From the NCBI GenBank assembly GCA_045637775.1, contig JAZUAC010000044.1, positions 1-26,276 of the forward strand: a stretch of DNA of 26,276 nucleotides, read 5' to 3'. This DNA is from UMGS172 sp045637775 (lineage in GTDB: Bacteria; Bacillota; Clostridia; Oscillospirales; Acutalibacteraceae). The translations under genes and the position numbers were made by a program. The notes under the pieces are model-generated. The model made no database searches. It had not been told where the DNA came from and saw nothing but the letters and a program-made list of their open reading frames with translations. Positions 1 to 6,219 of this stretch are shown here, piece after piece (the stretch's first letter is position 1; each line of letters starts with the position of its first letter).

Positions 1-27
1 AATATTTCTTCATAAAAATCAACCTTT

Positions 28-43
28 TGTTGAAATTTCAACA
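28..43. promoter_or_regulatory. 16-bp perfect palindrome, Rex-box-like operator candidate
   Basis: TGTTGAAATTTCAACA reads the same on both strands. With one flanking base on each side it matches the Rex consensus TTGTTAA-N4-TTAACAA at 11 of 14 defined positions. It lies about 80 bases before the iron-sulfur protein and flavodiiron genes, where an NADH/NAD-responsive repressor would make sense. The match to Rex is by eye; a Crp/Fnr-type regulator is an alternative. Confidence 0.4.
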
Positions 44-122
44 TACATTCTACCCTTATTGTACTAAAATATACTTGTAAATTCAAGAAAGAGTTTACTA
101 AAAAATTAGTGAGGTAAAGATA

Positions 123-815
123 ATGATCAGAAAAATAATCAAAATAGACGAAGAAAAGTGTAACGGATGTGGTGTTTGTGCAACGGCTTGTCACGAAGGT
201 GCTATTGAGATGATTGACGGAAAAGCAAAGCTTACTCGTGAGGATTATTGCGATGGCCTTGGTGATTGTCTGCCGTCATGCCCTACAAATGCAATCTCAT
301 TTGAAGAAAGAGAAGCTCCTGCATACAACGAAGAAGCAGTGCTTAAAGCAAAACAGGCTAAACAGAATAAATTGCCTTGCGGTTGTCCCGGTTCCAACTC
401 AAAAAGAATAGAGAGAAAAACTGTGACTGTTGTAAATCCTGTTGCAACAGAAAGTCAGCTTACACAGTGGCCGTGTCAGATTAAACTTGTGCCAGTAAAC
501 GCACCATATTTTGACAATGCAAATCTCCTTGTGGCGGCAGATTGTACTGCATTTGCTTACGGTAATTTCCATAACGATTTTATCCGCAACCACGTTACCC
601 TTATCGGTTGCCCTAAACTTGACGAAGGTGATTATACCGAAAAATTAGCGGTAATAATTTCAGAAAACAACATAAAAAGCGTCAAGGTGCTCAGAATGGA
701 GGTGCCTTGTTGCGGCAAACTTGAAGCAGCGGTTAAAAATGCTTTGAAAATCAGCGGAAAGTTCATTCCGTGGCAGGTCATAACTGTTACTACCGATGGA
801 AAAATTGTGGATTGA
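123..815 (+). CDS. 4Fe-4S dicluster ferredoxin-domain protein
   Basis: This 230-residue protein starts with a ferredoxin module. The first cluster motif C-x2-C-x2-C-x3-C is at residues 13-23, and a second Cys group lies around residues 43-54 (CDGLGDC, then PSCP). More Cys follow in LPCGCPG near residue 85, a WPC at about 117, and a CC pair near 195. The C-terminal half is not a standard ferredoxin and may bind another cluster or a partner. Proteins of this layout occur in anaerobic Clostridia near hybrid-cluster and flavodiiron genes, so an electron-transfer role in oxygen or NO stress is likely (inference). A GAGG ribosome site sits 8 bases before the ATG. The flavodiiron gene follows after 66 bases. 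The codons are AT-richer than those of the next gene. Confidence 0.75.
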   Translation: MIRKIIKIDEEKCNGCGVCATACHEGAIEMIDGKAKLTREDYCDGLGDCLPSCPTNAISFEEREAPAYNEEAVLKAKQAKQNKLPCGCPGSNSKRIERKTVTVVNPVATESQLTQWPCQIKLVPVNAPYFDNANLLVAADCTAFAYGNFHNDFIRNHVTLIGCPKLDEGDYTEKLAVIISENNIKSVKVLRMEVPCCGKLEAAVKNALKISGKFIPWQVITVTTDGKIVD

Positions 816-818
816 TTA

Positions 819-847
819 TTGATTTGGGCGACAAACCGTAGTATAAT
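819..847 (+). promoter_or_regulatory. Sigma-A-type promoter for the flavodiiron gene
   Basis: TTGATT (819-824) and TATAAT (842-847) are separated by exactly 17 bases and lie 34 bases before the ATG at 882. The flavodiiron gene can therefore be transcribed independently of the iron-sulfur gene upstream. Confidence 0.6.
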
Positions 848-881
848 AACAAAAAATAACTGTTAATCAGAGGTGCATAAA

Positions 882-2672
882 ATGTTTATTTCAAACGATA
901 TAAAATATATTGGCGTCAACGACCATAAGATTGACCTTTTTGAGGGTCAGTATGATGTGCCCAACGGCATGGCCTACAACTCTTATGCCGTCATCGACTA
1001 TAAAATCGCCATTATGGACACTGTTGATGCCAACTTTACCCACGAATGGTTGGATAACATTCAGAACACATTGGGTGACAGAAAGCCTGACTACCTTATT
1101 GTTCAACATATGGAGCCCGACCATTCGGCTAATATTATGAACTTCATGAAGATCTATCCCGAGGCACAGATCGTGTCGTCGCAAAAGGCATTCAACATGA
1201 TGAAAAACTTCTTCGGCACCGATTTTAGTGACCGTAGAATAGTGGTTGGTGAGGGTGACGAGTTGCCCTTGGGTAAGCACGTTTTGTCCTTTGTTACCGC
1301 ACCTATGGTGCATTGGCCCGAGGTTATTGTGACCTATGATAGCTTTGACAAGGTGCTTTTCTCGGCCGACGGTTTTGGCAAGTTTGGTGCTTTGGATGTT
1401 GAAGAGGATTGGGCTTGCGAAGCAAGACGTTACTACATCGGCATTGTTGGAAAGTACGGTGTACAGGTTCAAAATCTGCTTAAAAAGGCAGCTGGTCTTG
1501 ATATTCAAACAATCTGCCCCTTGCATGGTCCCGTTTTGAGTGAGAATTTGGGTTACTATCTGAACCTTTACAACACTTGGTCGAGCTATGCGGTTGAAGA
1601 GGAAGGCATTGTTATCGCTTACACCTCGGTTTACGGCAACACAAAGAAGGCTGTTTTGGCCCTTCGTGACCGCCTTATTGCCAACGGTTGCCCCAAGGTT
1701 GTGGTAAACGACCTTGCACGTTGCGATATGGCAGAGTGTGTTGAGGATGCGTTCAGATATTCCAAGCTTGTGTTGGCCACCACAACCTATAATGCCGAGA
1801 TTTTCCCCTTTATGCACGAGTTTATTACCCACTTGACCGAGCGTAATTTCCAAAACCGTACTATCGGTTTTATCGAAAACGGAAGCTGGGCACCCACCGC
1901 TGCCAAGGTCATGAAGGCAATGTTTGAAAAGTCCAAGAACCTTCAGTTTGCCGAGAATACCGTTACAATCATGTCGGCATTGAATGCCGATAGCACCGAA
2001 AAGCTTAACGCCTTGGCCGATGAGCTTTGCCGTGATTATATCGCACTTTCGGAGGAAAACACCAACAAAAACGATGCTACGGCACTCTTTAAGATTGGCT
2101 ACGGCTTGTATGTTGTGACCTCTAACGACGGTAAAAAGGATAACGGACTTATTGTCAACACCGTGAGCCAGGTCACCAGCACTCCCAACCGAATTGCTGT
2201 CACTATAAATAAGGATAACTATTCGCACCATGTTATCAAGCAGACCGGTAAGCTGAACATCAACTGCCTCACGGTTGATGCTCCGTTCAAGGTGTTTGAG
2301 CAGTTTGGCTTTAAGAGTGGACGAAATGTTGATAAGTTTGCCGATTGTGAGCCTTTGCGCTCGGATAACGGACTTATTGTTTTGCCGAGATACATCAACG
2401 CATTTATGTCGTTGAAGGTTGAGCAGTATGTCGACCTTGACACCCACGGTATGTTCATCTGCTCGGTCTCTGAAGCAAGGGTCATTTCCGACCGCGAGAC
2501 CATGACATATAGCTACTATTTTGAGAATGTTAAGCCCAAGCCCGAAACCGATGGCAAAAAGGGTTGGGTATGTAAGATATGCGGATATGTCTATGAAGGT
2601 GAGGAGCTGCCCGAGGACTATATTTGTCCTTTGTGCAAGCACCCTGCATCGGATTTTGAGAAAATAAAATAA
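882..2672 (+). CDS. Flavodiiron protein fused to flavin reductase and rubredoxin
   Basis: The predicted enzyme is a cytosolic reductase of O2 and/or NO to water or N2O. Domain 1 (about 1-245) is the metallo-beta-lactamase-like diiron domain with the full ligand set: H76-x-E78-x-D80-H81, H144 in VHWPE, D163 in SADGFG and H215 in LHGP. Domain 2 (about 248-395) is flavodoxin-like, with the FMN loop TSVYGNTKKA. Domain 3 (about 400-550) resembles the flavin-reductase/FMN-binding split-barrel family. Domain 4 (about 558-596) is rubredoxin, with two C-x2-C pairs (CKIC and CPLC). Electrons could thus pass within one chain to the diiron site. I chose the ATG at 882 (AGAGG 8 bases upstream, 596 residues) over the GTG at 873, which overlaps that ribosome site. 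A free rubredoxin gene follows 46 bases downstream. Confidence 0.93.
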   Translation: MFISNDIKYIGVNDHKIDLFEGQYDVPNGMAYNSYAVIDYKIAIMDTVDANFTHEWLDNIQNTLGDRKPDYLIVQHMEPDHSANIMNFMKIYPEAQIVSSQKAFNMMKNFFGTDFSDRRIVVGEGDELPLGKHVLSFVTAPMVHWPEVIVTYDSFDKVLFSADGFGKFGALDVEEDWACEARRYYIGIVGKYGVQVQNLLKKAAGLDIQTICPLHGPVLSENLGYYLNLYNTWSSYAVEEEGIVIAYTSVYGNTKKAVLALRDRLIANGCPKVVVNDLARCDMAECVEDAFRYSKLVLATTTYNAEIFPFMHEFITHLTERNFQNRTIGFIENGSWAPTAAKVMKAMFEKSKNLQFAENTVTIMSALNADSTEKLNALADELCRDYIALSEENTNKNDATALFKIGYGLYVVTSNDGKKDNGLIVNTVSQVTSTPNRIAVTINKDNYSHHVIKQTGKLNINCLTVDAPFKVFEQFGFKSGRNVDKFADCEPLRSDNGLIVLPRYINAFMSLKVEQYVDLDTHGMFICSVSEARVISDRETMTYSYYFENVKPKPETDGKKGWVCKICGYVYEGEELPEDYICPLCKHPASDFEKIK

Positions 2673-2718
2673 AAAATTGGTAAATACTAAATTTATTAAC
2701 TTTTAGGAGGTATTTTTT

Positions 2719-2877
2719 ATGAAAAAGTATGTTTGTGACGCTTGCGGCTGGGTTTATGACGAGGCAGTCGGCTATCCCGAAGGCGGCATCGCACCCGGAA
2801 CCTTGTTCTCGGATCTTCCCGAAGATTTTGAGTGTCCTCTTTGCGGTGTAGGCAAGGATATGTTCTCCGAGGAATAA
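2719..2877 (+). CDS. Rubredoxin
   Basis: This 52-residue protein is the usual rubredoxin length. It has C6-x2-C9-GWVYD near the N-terminus and C39-P-L-C42-GVGKDMF near the C-terminus, the two CxxC knuckles that bind one Fe. The aromatic and acidic core (YDEAVGYPEGG, then LPEDFECP) is typical. A strong AGGAGG lies 8-9 bases before the ATG. It sits directly after a flavodiiron protein that already carries its own rubredoxin domain, so the free protein may link that enzyme to NAD(P)H:rubredoxin reductase or serve another peroxidase (inference). A terminator follows immediately. Confidence 0.95.
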   Translation: MKKYVCDACGWVYDEAVGYPEGGIAPGTLFSDLPEDFECPLCGVGKDMFSEE

Positions 2878-2886
2878 TGTTAAAGC

Positions 2887-2920
2887 AAAAAAGGATTGGC
2901 CCAACCGGTCAAGCCTTTTT
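2887..2920 (+). terminator. Rho-independent terminator after rubredoxin
   Basis: AAAAAAGGATTG pairs with CAAGCCTTTTT (one mismatch) across a short loop and ends in a T run, 10 bases after the rubredoxin stop codon. Confidence 0.75.
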
Positions 2921-2924
2921 GTAT

Positions 2925-2972
2925 GTAGGGGACGGGTTTCCCGTCCCGCGGGAGGCGAAACGCCTCCCCTAC
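2925..2972. repeat. GTAGGGG double-hairpin intergenic repeat
   Basis: GTAGGGG and CCCCTAC form the outer arms. Inside are two hairpins, GACGGG/CCCGTC and GGGAGGCG/CGCCTCCC. The same architecture, with a different first hairpin, recurs at 4204-4251 and 5580-5627. It fills the gap between the rubredoxin terminator and the end of spoVAC. Confidence 0.8.
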
Positions 2973-2974
2973 GA

Positions 2975-3415
2975 TTAGAACATTGTAGTTATCCAATAAA
3001 TAATGCCGTAGATTACGCTCGCAACCGTGCCGTAGACGATAACAGGGCCTGCTATTGTAAACATCTTGGCGCCCACACCCAAGACAAAGCCCTCGGTTTT
3101 GTATTCAATGGCAGGGGAGACCATCGAGTTGGCAAAGCCTGTGATGGGGACAATAGTGCCTGCTCCCGCAAACTTTGCAATCTTATCAAACACGCCAAAC
3201 CCTGTCAAAACGGCGGCAAGGAATATAAGTGTGCATGATACGAGTGTTTTTGCGCTTTGCTCATCGGCTATGACCTTCCCATAAACCGTCAGCAATAGTT
3301 GACCCAGCACACATATCCCACCGCCGACCCAAAAGGCTCGGGCGGTGTCTTTTATTATGGGCGACGGTTTTGACGCCGCCTCAACCATTTTAGAATATTC
3401 TTTAGGACTGTTCAA
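2975..3415 (-). CDS. spoVAC: Stage V sporulation protein AC
   Basis: This 146-residue membrane protein matches the SpoVAC pattern: a short N-terminal KEYSKMV segment, then several hydrophobic helices. It has the family-typical stretches AFWVGGGICVLGQ, GFGVFDKIAKFAGAG, and PITGFANSMVSPAIEYK. SpoVA proteins move Ca-dipicolinate across the inner spore membrane during spore formation and germination. The N-terminal extension separates it from the shorter SpoVAEB. The start is a TTG at 3415 with only a weak AAGAAG site 9 bases upstream; a stop codon lies just before it in frame. An ATG at 3388 is the alternative but would cut the N-terminal segment. It lies downstream of spoVT on the same strand. 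Its usual partners spoVAD and spoVAEB are not next to it here. Confidence 0.88.
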   Translation of the reverse strand: MNSPKEYSKMVEAASKPSPIIKDTARAFWVGGGICVLGQLLLTVYGKVIADEQSAKTLVSCTLIFLAAVLTGFGVFDKIAKFAGAGTIVPITGFANSMVSPAIEYKTEGFVLGVGAKMFTIAGPVIVYGTVASVIYGIIYWITTMF

Positions 3416-3443
3416 ATTTCACATCTTCTTTCAAGGTGTTTTT

Positions 3444-3629
3444 GTAGGGGCGTATCACGATGCGCCCACGTGGTTTCGCCTTCCCATTTGGCCACCGATT
3501 CGCCTCCCGATTAGCGCCCCTTGTCAAAGGGGAGAGGGCCGCGCGTAGCGTGGCGAGGGGATTCACAAAGGGAGGTGGCACGGCAACGCCGTGACGGAGG
3601 GATTCTGCGGTCGATTCGTGAATCGACCG
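3444..3629. repeat. Composite block of intergenic hairpin repeats
   Basis: This gene-free block between spoVT and spoVAC contains several palindromes. GGGCG/CGCCC arms lie at 3447-3467, opening with GTAGGGG. CCCCTT/AAGGGG arms lie near 3517-3533. A CACGGC/GCCGTG hairpin lies near 3578-3594. A perfect palindrome, CGGTCGATTC/GAATCGACCG, is at 3608-3629. An ORF can be read through it but follows repeat sequence and is not credible. The last palindrome sits just after the spoVT stop but has no T run. Confidence 0.7.
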
Positions 3630-3636
3630 TATGGAG

Positions 3637-4179
3637 TTATTCCTCCATCTGCTTGCCCAAAAAGGCGGCGGCAACCTTTGCCAACGATGTGTCGGTGTCG
3701 GTGGGGTCGGAATCGTCCTCGGGCGTCAACATAATTACAGACCCAACAAGGTCACCTGCGCTCAAAATTGGCACCACTACCGATGCGTTGCGGTCAAAAC
3801 CCTCCAACACCTTGGGGCTTGCACCCGATGTAACGCCCTTGAAAAATGATGCTCTTGACTCGACCATCTCCTCCAACTCATGCGACACACGGCGTTCAAG
3901 TACCTCGCGACGGGTGATGCCTGCGGCGGCAACGCAATGGTCACGGTCACAGATTATGACAGGGCAGGAGGTGTGCTTGATCATAGCCTCGGCATACTGC
4001 ACCGCAATGGGAGCCAACTCCCCAATGGGCGAGTATTTTTTGAAAATGACCTCACCGTCCCCAGCAGTGTAAATCTCAAGCGGATCTCCCTCACGGATTC
4101 TCATAGTCCTTCTAATCTCTTTCGGTATAACCACACGACCTAGGTCGTCGATTCTTCTAACTATTCCAGTTGCTTTCAT
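3637..4179 (-). CDS. spoVT: Stage V sporulation protein T (AbrB-family regulator)
   Basis: This is a DNA-binding transition regulator of late forespore genes. Residues 1-50 are the AbrB-type swapped-hairpin domain (MKATGIVRRIDDLGRVVIPK, then EIRRTMRIREGDPLEIYT). Residues of about 55-178 form the GAF-like sensor domain. The total of 180 residues is normal for SpoVT. The ATG at 4179 is chosen because AAGGAG lies 9 bases upstream and because it yields the conserved MKATG start; an upstream in-frame start would read through the leader repeat. A sigma-G-type promoter is present at 4274-4303, as expected for a forespore gene. spoVAC follows on the same strand. The promoter, leader and first codons are duplicated at 5527-5680. 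Confidence 0.95.
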   Translation of the reverse strand: MKATGIVRRIDDLGRVVIPKEIRRTMRIREGDPLEIYTAGDGEVIFKKYSPIGELAPIAVQYAEAMIKHTSCPVIICDRDHCVAAAGITRREVLERRVSHELEEMVESRASFFKGVTSGASPKVLEGFDRNASVVVPILSAGDLVGSVIMLTPEDDSDPTDTDTSLAKVAAAFLGKQMEE

Positions 4180-4203
4180 ATATAAAAACTCCTTTACGTC
4201 ATC

Positions 4204-4251
4204 GTAGGGGCGGCAATTTGCCGCCCGCGGGAGGCTGATAGCCTCCCCTAC
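4204..4251. repeat. GTAGGGG double-hairpin repeat in the spoVT leader
   Basis: Outer arms GTAGGGG/CCCCTAC enclose CGGCAA/TTGCCG and GGGAGGCT/AGCCTCCC hairpins. It lies in the spoVT 5' untranslated leader, between the promoter and the ribosome site, so the transcript would carry both hairpins. Confidence 0.8.
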
Positions 4252-4273
4252 ATAAATTTTCAAATTGTGATGT

Positions 4274-4303
4274 TAGTATTTGTGATTAAAGGGAATTTAT
4301 ACT
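4274..4303 (-). promoter_or_regulatory. Sigma-G-type promoter of spoVT
   Basis: On the minus strand AGTATA (4298-4303) is followed after 17 bases by AATACTA (4274-4280). The sigma-G consensus is TGHATA, 16-18 bases, then CATACTA, so the match is 5 of 6 and 6 of 7. Forespore sigma-G control of spoVT is established in Bacillus. Confidence 0.55.
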
Positions 4304-4343
4304 GTGCGAATTTACTTTTAAAATGAAATATAATACAAAAACC

Positions 4344-4386
4344 CCTTGCTTTACAAAGCCCAACTGTTAGTATCTGTAAAACAAGG
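4344..4386 (-). terminator. Terminator after the orphan membrane protein
   Basis: On the minus strand CCTTG-T-TTTACA pairs with TGTAAA-G-CAAGG around a 19-base loop and is followed by GGTTTTTG. It lies about 70 bases after the stop codon of the 4454-5296 gene. The loop is long for a terminator. Confidence 0.5.
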
Positions 4387-4453
4387 AGATTTATACTTGA
4401 TATTTCTTTATTGGTTCATTTCTGTATGTTCATTGTGTATTGTTACCGGAGAC

Positions 4454-5296
4454 CTACTGTCCTTTTTCGACAGTGTCATTTCTTGCAAGTTCTTCAGACT
4501 CATTTGGTGTATAGGGATCATGAAGATTCCTTGCAACAGTGAATATTCCGATCAACTGAAAAACACTCGCTATACCCAAAATAAAGGATGTGTCGTAAAA
4601 AGGTAACAATAAAAAGAACACGCCAATCAAAACTAATGCTGTGATCGTAGAGAAAGACGATAGTCTTGAACCATCCAACATAACTCTGTTACGAACTCTA
4701 AGCTCAATTTCCCTTATAGAAGCTTTCCCGGAAAACTCCTTAGCAGTTTTTATATATAACTCACATAAACGCTTATACTTACGATCACTATACCAAGATG
4801 AACCAACCCCGAAAGTCGAAAGAGTTGTTTCCTCACTTTCAAAGATGAACGGATTAGGACAAACGGAATTCGACACATCATTCAGTTCATGCTCTTCTGC
4901 ATAAGGACCTCCGGCTTTTAGGATAAGCCAGAGCACCGAGATAATTGCAAACGGAATTAGAGAGAGCCAGATATATTGCTTATATTCCTCCTGCACCGTT
5001 GTGATTTTCACAACAAATGAAAGTACATTCACCGCCGCATAAACCAAATATGAGATATTCTTTTCCTTTTTAGTCAACCATCTTTTTTCGAACACTTCTC
5101 CGTTAAGTGGGACGAAAATAGAAAACCATATCGTAGCAATGCATGTGTAAAATAAAATCATGTATGAATACAGAAAAGAATTATTTCCGTCTGTATAATA
5201 GTAATCACCTGCAAGAAATACCAAAAACGAAAAAAGCGAGGCGGCAAGATTTATTGTTATTACATATTCTGATTTGCTAAATTTAACTTTTTTCAT
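4454..5296 (-). CDS. Orphan multi-pass membrane protein of unknown function
   Basis: I do not recognise this 280-residue protein. About four hydrophobic helices lie in residues 10-130 (for example NLAASLFSFLVFLAG and WLSLIPFAIISVLWLIL). A polar, probably cytoplasmic region of about 90 residues follows. Two further helices lie at roughly 215-255 (TALVLIGVFFLLLPF and ILGIASVFQLIGIF), with an acidic tail after them. Its own promoter is visible at 5342-5370; the ribosome site is weak (GGGAT). The gene is AT-rich compared with its neighbours and sits inside a segment bounded by duplicated spoVT 5' sequence, so it may be cargo brought in from elsewhere (inference). No enzymatic motif was seen. Confidence 0.75.
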   Translation of the reverse strand: MKKVKFSKSEYVITINLAASLFSFLVFLAGDYYYTDGNNSFLYSYMILFYTCIATIWFSIFVPLNGEVFEKRWLTKKEKNISYLVYAAVNVLSFVVKITTVQEEYKQYIWLSLIPFAIISVLWLILKAGGPYAEEHELNDVSNSVCPNPFIFESEETTLSTFGVGSSWYSDRKYKRLCELYIKTAKEFSGKASIREIELRVRNRVMLDGSRLSSFSTITALVLIGVFFLLLPFYDTSFILGIASVFQLIGIFTVARNLHDPYTPNESEELARNDTVEKGQ

Positions 5297-5341
5297 AATT
5301 CTATCCCGTGTCTAATGTTATTCAATTAGTTTGGCATAAAT

Positions 5342-5370
5342 ATTTTACCATACTTAACTTTAAAAATCAA
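5342..5370 (-). promoter_or_regulatory. Promoter for the orphan membrane protein
   Basis: On the minus strand TTGATT (5365-5370) and TAAAAT (5342-5347) are separated by 17 bases, 45 bases before the start codon. Confidence 0.55.
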
Positions 5371-5387
5371 TATTTCCACACAAATAC

Positions 5388-5414
5388 AAAAAAGGAGCAG
5401 ATTTCTCCGCTCCT
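5388..5414 (-). terminator. Minus-strand terminator hairpin
   Basis: AGGAGC and GCTCCT form a 6-bp stem with a 10-base loop, followed on the minus strand by six T. It would stop transcription coming from the duplicated spoVT promoter before it reaches the membrane-protein gene. Confidence 0.6.
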
Positions 5415-5442
5415 AAAAACATGAAAAACCAATTTTGACACC

Positions 5443-5521
5443 AATGCGTTCAATGGGGCAAACCAGCGAAAACCCTAGTGTTTATGCGGGTTTCAGGCAG
5501 TTTGCCCTATTATAACGCATT
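5443..5521. repeat. 79-bp three-layer imperfect palindrome, att-site-like
   Basis: The outer arms are AATGCGTT (5443-5450) and AACGCATT (5514-5521). The middle arms are GGGCAAAC (5456-5463) and GTTTGCCC (5500-5507). The inner arms are GAAAACCC (5468-5475) and GGGTTTC (5488-5494). It abuts the dead end of the spoVT fragment. Such nested arms next to a gene junction resemble the recombination ends of integrative elements, but no integrase is present and the function is unproven. Confidence 0.6.
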
Positions 5522-5555
5522 CCTCAATTCTTCTAACAATTCCGGTGGCTTTCAT
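5493..5555 (-). pseudogene. Truncated spoVT 5' fragment
   Basis: This starts exactly like spoVT: ATG, AAGGAG 9 bases upstream, MKATGIVRRI. It then diverges to EECVIIGQTA and a TGA stop, 20 codons in all. The codons that differ from the intact gene are synonymous (GCC for GCA, ACC for ACT, ATT for ATA). The divergent codons come from the 79-bp palindrome. It is probably a non-functional remnant, although it keeps the complete expression signals. Confidence 0.7.
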
Positions 5556-5680
5556 ATATAAAAACTCCTTTACGTCATCGTAGGGACGGCAATTTGCCGC
5601 CCGCGGGAGGCTGATAGCCTCCCCTACATAAATTTTCAAATTGTGATGTTAGTATTTGTGATTAAAGGGAATTTATACTG
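5527..5680. repeat. Direct repeat copy B of the spoVT promoter region
   Basis: This second copy of 4151-4304 includes the GTAGGGG double hairpin (5580-5627) and the sigma-G-like elements (-35 at 5674-5679, -10 at 5650-5656). The homology stops just past the -35 box; only scattered identity continues to 5691. The gap 5297-5741 thus holds this copy, the 79-bp palindrome, a terminator and two divergent promoters, and no other gene that I can see. Confidence 0.9.
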
Positions 5681-5686
5681 CAAGAA

Positions 5687-5715
5687 TTTACATTTCGATG
5701 TCAGTATGGTATAAT
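5687..5715 (+). promoter_or_regulatory. Promoter for the zinc-ribbon membrane protein
   Basis: TTTACA (5687-5692), 17 bases, TATAAT (5710-5715), 26 bases before the ATG at 5742. The -35 element begins just outside the end of direct repeat B. Confidence 0.6.
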
Positions 5716-5741
5716 GATAAAAATTTTGGGGGCTTTGAATT

Positions 5742-6167
5742 ATGTATGACAATATTGGAAGAAAAATTAAAGGTTTAGCAAAGGGCTTATTTGTTATTGA
5801 GGCTATAGGAACTATTGTTGCAGGAATCGCAATACTCACTATTGATGATGATTTTATTTTACATGGATTGCTTATGCTGATTTGGGGTCCGCTTGTTGCT
5901 TGGGTTTCCTCGTGGGTTCTTTATGCTTTCGGTGAACTTGTTGAAGATGTACATGCTCTACGAAACCAAAAAATTCCGACAGAACAACATGATCACACAT
6001 CTATGTTTATAGAAGATACAAAAGCATCCGAACAGCAATTCGCACCAACACTTGAAAAAGGCAAATGTGAACTTTGCGGTAAGAAAAGCGAAAATCTTCG
6101 CAGATGTAAAATAAACGATACTGTTGGTTGGGCAGATTTGTGTGAGGAATGTGCCACAAAATACTGA
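5742..6167 (+). CDS. Small membrane protein with C-terminal zinc-ribbon-like Cys motif
   Basis: I do not recognise this 141-residue protein as a named family. Two hydrophobic helices lie at about 13-33 and 40-63. A polar linker follows (about 70-105). The tail has C109-x2-C112, C122 and C134-x2-C137, a plausible zinc-binding knuckle facing the cytoplasm. Membrane-anchored zinc ribbons of this kind are common uncharacterised Firmicutes proteins. GGGGG lies 9 bases before the ATG, and the promoter at 5687-5715 is good. A terminator follows. Its function cannot be inferred. Confidence 0.75.
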   Translation: MYDNIGRKIKGLAKGLFVIEAIGTIVAGIAILTIDDDFILHGLLMLIWGPLVAWVSSWVLYAFGELVEDVHALRNQKIPTEQHDHTSMFIEDTKASEQQFAPTLEKGKCELCGKKSENLRRCKINDTVGWADLCEECATKY

Positions 6168-6176
6168 TTGAAATTT

Positions 6177-6209
6177 AAAGCGGAGTGAACAGTTAGTTCA
6201 CTCCGCTTT
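6177..6209. terminator. Bidirectional terminator hairpin
   Basis: AAAGCGGAGTGAAC (6177-6190) pairs perfectly with GTTCACTCCGCTTT (6196-6209) around a 5-base loop. It lies between two convergent genes (5742-6167 and 6220-7239), so it can serve both. Confidence 0.8.
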
Positions 6210-6219
6210 ATGTCTTGAA

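Larger units (their letters stand above)
4151..4304. repeat. Direct repeat copy A: spoVT promoter, leader and first codons
   Basis: This segment matches 5527-5680 at a constant offset of 1376 bases without gaps, with 4 mismatches that I can find. Three mismatches lie in codons 3, 4 and 6 of spoVT and are all synonymous. The fourth is in the GTAGGGG repeat. The match runs from about codon 10 to one base beyond the -35 element. Confidence 0.9.

Noticed and set aside
891..2642. 583-residue open frame antisense to the flavodiiron gene
   Set aside because: It is the shadow of a strongly supported gene. It has no ribosome site and its composition matches no family.
3402..3674. 90-residue frame across the repeats between spoVT and spoVAC
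   Set aside because: It reads through hairpin repeats and into both neighbouring genes; the peptide is repeat-derived.
5443..5521. Integron attC site
   Set aside because: The arm ends are GCGTT on the left and AACGC on the right, the opposite of the YAAC...GTTR polarity needed, and no integron integrase is present.
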